A DNA stretch of 64,000 nt from Hymenobacter rubidus (GTDB taxonomy: Bacteria > Bacteroidota > Bacteroidia > Cytophagales > Hymenobacteraceae). Under the pieces are notes generated by a model. The model was given only the letters and a program-made list of their open reading frames with translations, searched no databases and was not told the origin of the DNA. The stretch lies in NCBI RefSeq assembly GCF_016734815.1, contig NZ_JAERQF010000003.1, forward strand, positions 62,001 through 126,000. The letters run 5' to 3'. The translations under genes were made by a program, and so were the position numbers. Positions 62,611 to 64,000 of the stretch are shown here, in pieces (the first letter of the stretch is position 1; each line of letters begins with the position of its first letter).

Positions 62611-63477
62611 ATGCCCAGAATTATTAAATCCGGCCTCATTCAGATGAGCCTGCCGATGACCGAAGGCGAAGGTACCATCCAGGAAATCATGGCCGCCATG
62701 GAAGCCAAGCACATTCCTCTCATTGATGAAGCCGGTCGTCAGGGCGTGCAGATTCTCTGCCTGCAGGAAATATTCAACACCCCTTACTTCTGCCCCGGCC
62801 AAGACAAAGCCTGGTACGCCTCGGCCGAATCGGTGCCCGGCCCGACCACGGACCGCATGGCCGAATACGCCAAGAAGTACAACATGGTGATGATTGTGCC
62901 CGTGTATGAGCGCGAGTCGGCCGGTTTCCTCTACAACACCGCCGCTGTGATTGATGCCGATGGCACCTACCTCGGCAAATACCGCAAAAACCATATTCCC
63001 CACACCACCGGCTTCTGGGAGAAGTTCTTCTTCAAGCCCGGCAACATGGGCTACCCCGTGTTCCAAACCAAGTACGCCAAAGTGGGCGTCTACATCTGCT
63101 ACGACCGCCACTTCCCCGACGGCGCCCGCATCCTGGGCCTGAACGGCGCCGAAATTGTGTACAACCCCTCGGCCACCGTGGCCGGCCTCTCACAGTACCT
63201 CTGGAAGCTTGAGCAGCCCGCCCACGCGGCCGCCAACGGCTATTTCATGGGCTGCATCAACCGCGTGGGCGAGGAAAAACCTTGGAACCTGGGCCGCTTC
63301 TACGGCACCAGCTACTTCGTGGACCCGCGCGGCCAGATTATCGCGCAGGCCGATGAGTACAAAGACGAATTGCTGATTGCCGAATTCGACCTCGATATGA
63401 TTGAGGAAGTGCGCAATACCTGGCAGTTCTTCCGCGACCGTCGCCCCGAAACCTACGAGAAACTGGTGGAACTATAG
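62611..63477 (+). CDS. Beta-ureidopropionase (N-carbamoyl-beta-alanine amidohydrolase), nitrilase superfamily
   Basis: Enzyme of 288 residues releasing beta-alanine, ammonia and CO2. The nitrilase triad is Glu53 (CLQEIFNTPYF), Lys126 (GKYRKNHIPHT) and Cys163 (YICYDRHFPDGAR). The block GFWEKFFFKPGN and the length match bacterial N-carbamyl beta-amino acid or putrescine amidohydrolases; genomic context with dihydropyrimidinase decides for the former. It follows hydA and precedes preT. Confidence 0.93.
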   Translation: MPRIIKSGLIQMSLPMTEGEGTIQEIMAAMEAKHIPLIDEAGRQGVQILCLQEIFNTPYFCPGQDKAWYASAESVPGPTTDRMAEYAKKYNMVMIVPVYERESAGFLYNTAAVIDADGTYLGKYRKNHIPHTTGFWEKFFFKPGNMGYPVFQTKYAKVGVYICYDRHFPDGARILGLNGAEIVYNPSATVAGLSQYLWKLEQPAHAAANGYFMGCINRVGEEKPWNLGRFYGTSYFVDPRGQIIAQADEYKDELLIAEFDLDMIEEVRNTWQFFRDRRPETYEKLVEL

Positions 63478-63481
63478 AAGT

Positions 63482-63594
63482 TTTGAGTGCTGAATGTTGA
63501 GTGTTGAATTGAGTGCCGGATAGTATTCGGTCTCAAATTCAACACTCAATATTTTTCACTCAACATTCAAAACTCAAAACTCAACATTCCTAAA
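63482..63594. repeat. Family F palindromic element (AACACTCAACATTCA type)
   Basis: TTTTGAGTGCTGAATGTTGA and the complementary AACATTCAAAACTCAAAACT, with inner AGTGTTGAATTGAG, lie in the ureidopropionase-preT gap. Arms are AT-rich and repetitive. Confidence 0.85.
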
Positions 63595-63595
63595 G

Positions 63596-64000
63596 ATGGC
63601 CGAATTTTCTACACCTACCACCGAGCAGCAATTCGCGGAAAATTTCGCGCAATTAAAGCCGGTGATGAACCGCACCGAGGCGCTCTACGAAAGCTCCCGC
63701 TGCCTTTTCTGCTTCGATGCGCCGTGTATAAAAGCGTGCCCGTCGGGGATTGATATTCCGCAGTTTATCCGCCAGATTAATTCGGGTAACGACACCGGCG
63801 CGGCGCGCACTATTTACGAGGCCAACTACTTCGGCAATGCCTGCGGCAAAGTGTGCCCGACGGAAGTGCTCTGCGAAGGCGCCTGCGTATATAACCTGCA
63901 GGAAGTGAAGCCAATTGAGATTGGCCGGCTGCAGAGTTTTGCTACTACCAAGGTGATTAAGAGCGGCGAGAAGCTGTTCGGCCCCGGTACGGATAATGGC
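63596..64000 (+). CDS. preT: Dihydropyrimidine dehydrogenase subunit PreT, N-terminal part (runs past the window)
   Basis: The first 135 codons of an iron-sulfur flavoprotein subunit. Two cysteine clusters are visible: CLFCFDAPCIKACP with SGIDIPQFIRQINSG, and CGKVCPTEVLCEGACVYN, as in the N-terminus of NAD-dependent dihydropyrimidine dehydrogenase PreT and related glutamate synthase small subunits. The pyrimidine genes upstream favour PreT. PreT and PreA reduce uracil or thymine to the dihydro form. A preA gene is expected just outside the window. Confidence 0.9.
   Translation, partial: MAEFSTPTTEQQFAENFAQLKPVMNRTEALYESSRCLFCFDAPCIKACPSGIDIPQFIRQINSGNDTGAARTIYEANYFGNACGKVCPTEVLCEGACVYNLQEVKPIEIGRLQSFATTKVIKSGEKLFGPGTDNG

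Overview
The window is GC-rich, gene-dense DNA from a Bacteroidota bacterium, most likely Hymenobacter or a close relative in Cytophagales. The evidence is type IX secretion C-terminal domains on secreted enzymes, a TonB-dependent receptor followed by a DUF4249 lipoprotein, a PorT-type barrel, starts without clear Shine-Dalgarno sequences, and a few TAnnTTTG promoter boxes just upstream of starts. No rRNA, tRNA, CRISPR array or complete insertion sequence was seen.

Layout. 1-6.1 kb: the tail of an unknown protein, an arylsulfatase with its formylglycine-generating enzyme, a TonB receptor that has lost its N-terminus, and a DUF4249 lipoprotein. 6.2-20 kb: housekeeping and surface genes (phospho-sugar mutase, HPPD, pectinesterase, an ABC-F ATPase), then an AT-rich orphan gene and a PIN plus PD-(D/E)XK-like gene pair bounded by 43-bp direct repeats. 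20-25.7 kb: a YbbA/YbbP-type ABC exporter divergent from a TesA-like esterase, then murI. 25.8-30.8 kb: a large IPT/TIG surface protein and a KdgF-like cupin next to a second, divergent pectinesterase. 30.9-34.5 kb: a gene graveyard holding shrunken remnants of a DUF4159-MoxR-DUF58-BatA operon and of a TldD/PmbA pair, with one intact PorT-type gene between them. 34.7-50.3 kb: a PAP2 phosphatase, two complete RND tripartite efflux systems on the minus strand, and a divergent two-component system. 50.5-57.4 kb: a NERD-like/WG-repeat protein, an SDR, a glucosidase-like hydrolase and a cyclase. 57.6 kb to the end: reductive pyrimidine catabolism (malonate-semialdehyde dehydrogenase, aminotransferase, dihydropyrimidinase, ureidopropionase, start of preT), with gene order mostly the reverse of pathway order.

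The most unusual signal is not a classical gene. Palindromic elements of about 70-145 bp, from at least eight sequence families, sit in most intergenic gaps, including nearly every junction inside the efflux and pyrimidine operons. The commonest (family A, arms containing CATGCTGAGC and GAAGCATCTC) has 13 copies plus half copies here. One element of another family lies in frame inside an RND pump gene. A small GIY-YIG nuclease gene sits exactly between a full family-A palindrome and a 46-bp duplicate of that palindrome's right arm, which suggests a nuclease-associated mobile unit.
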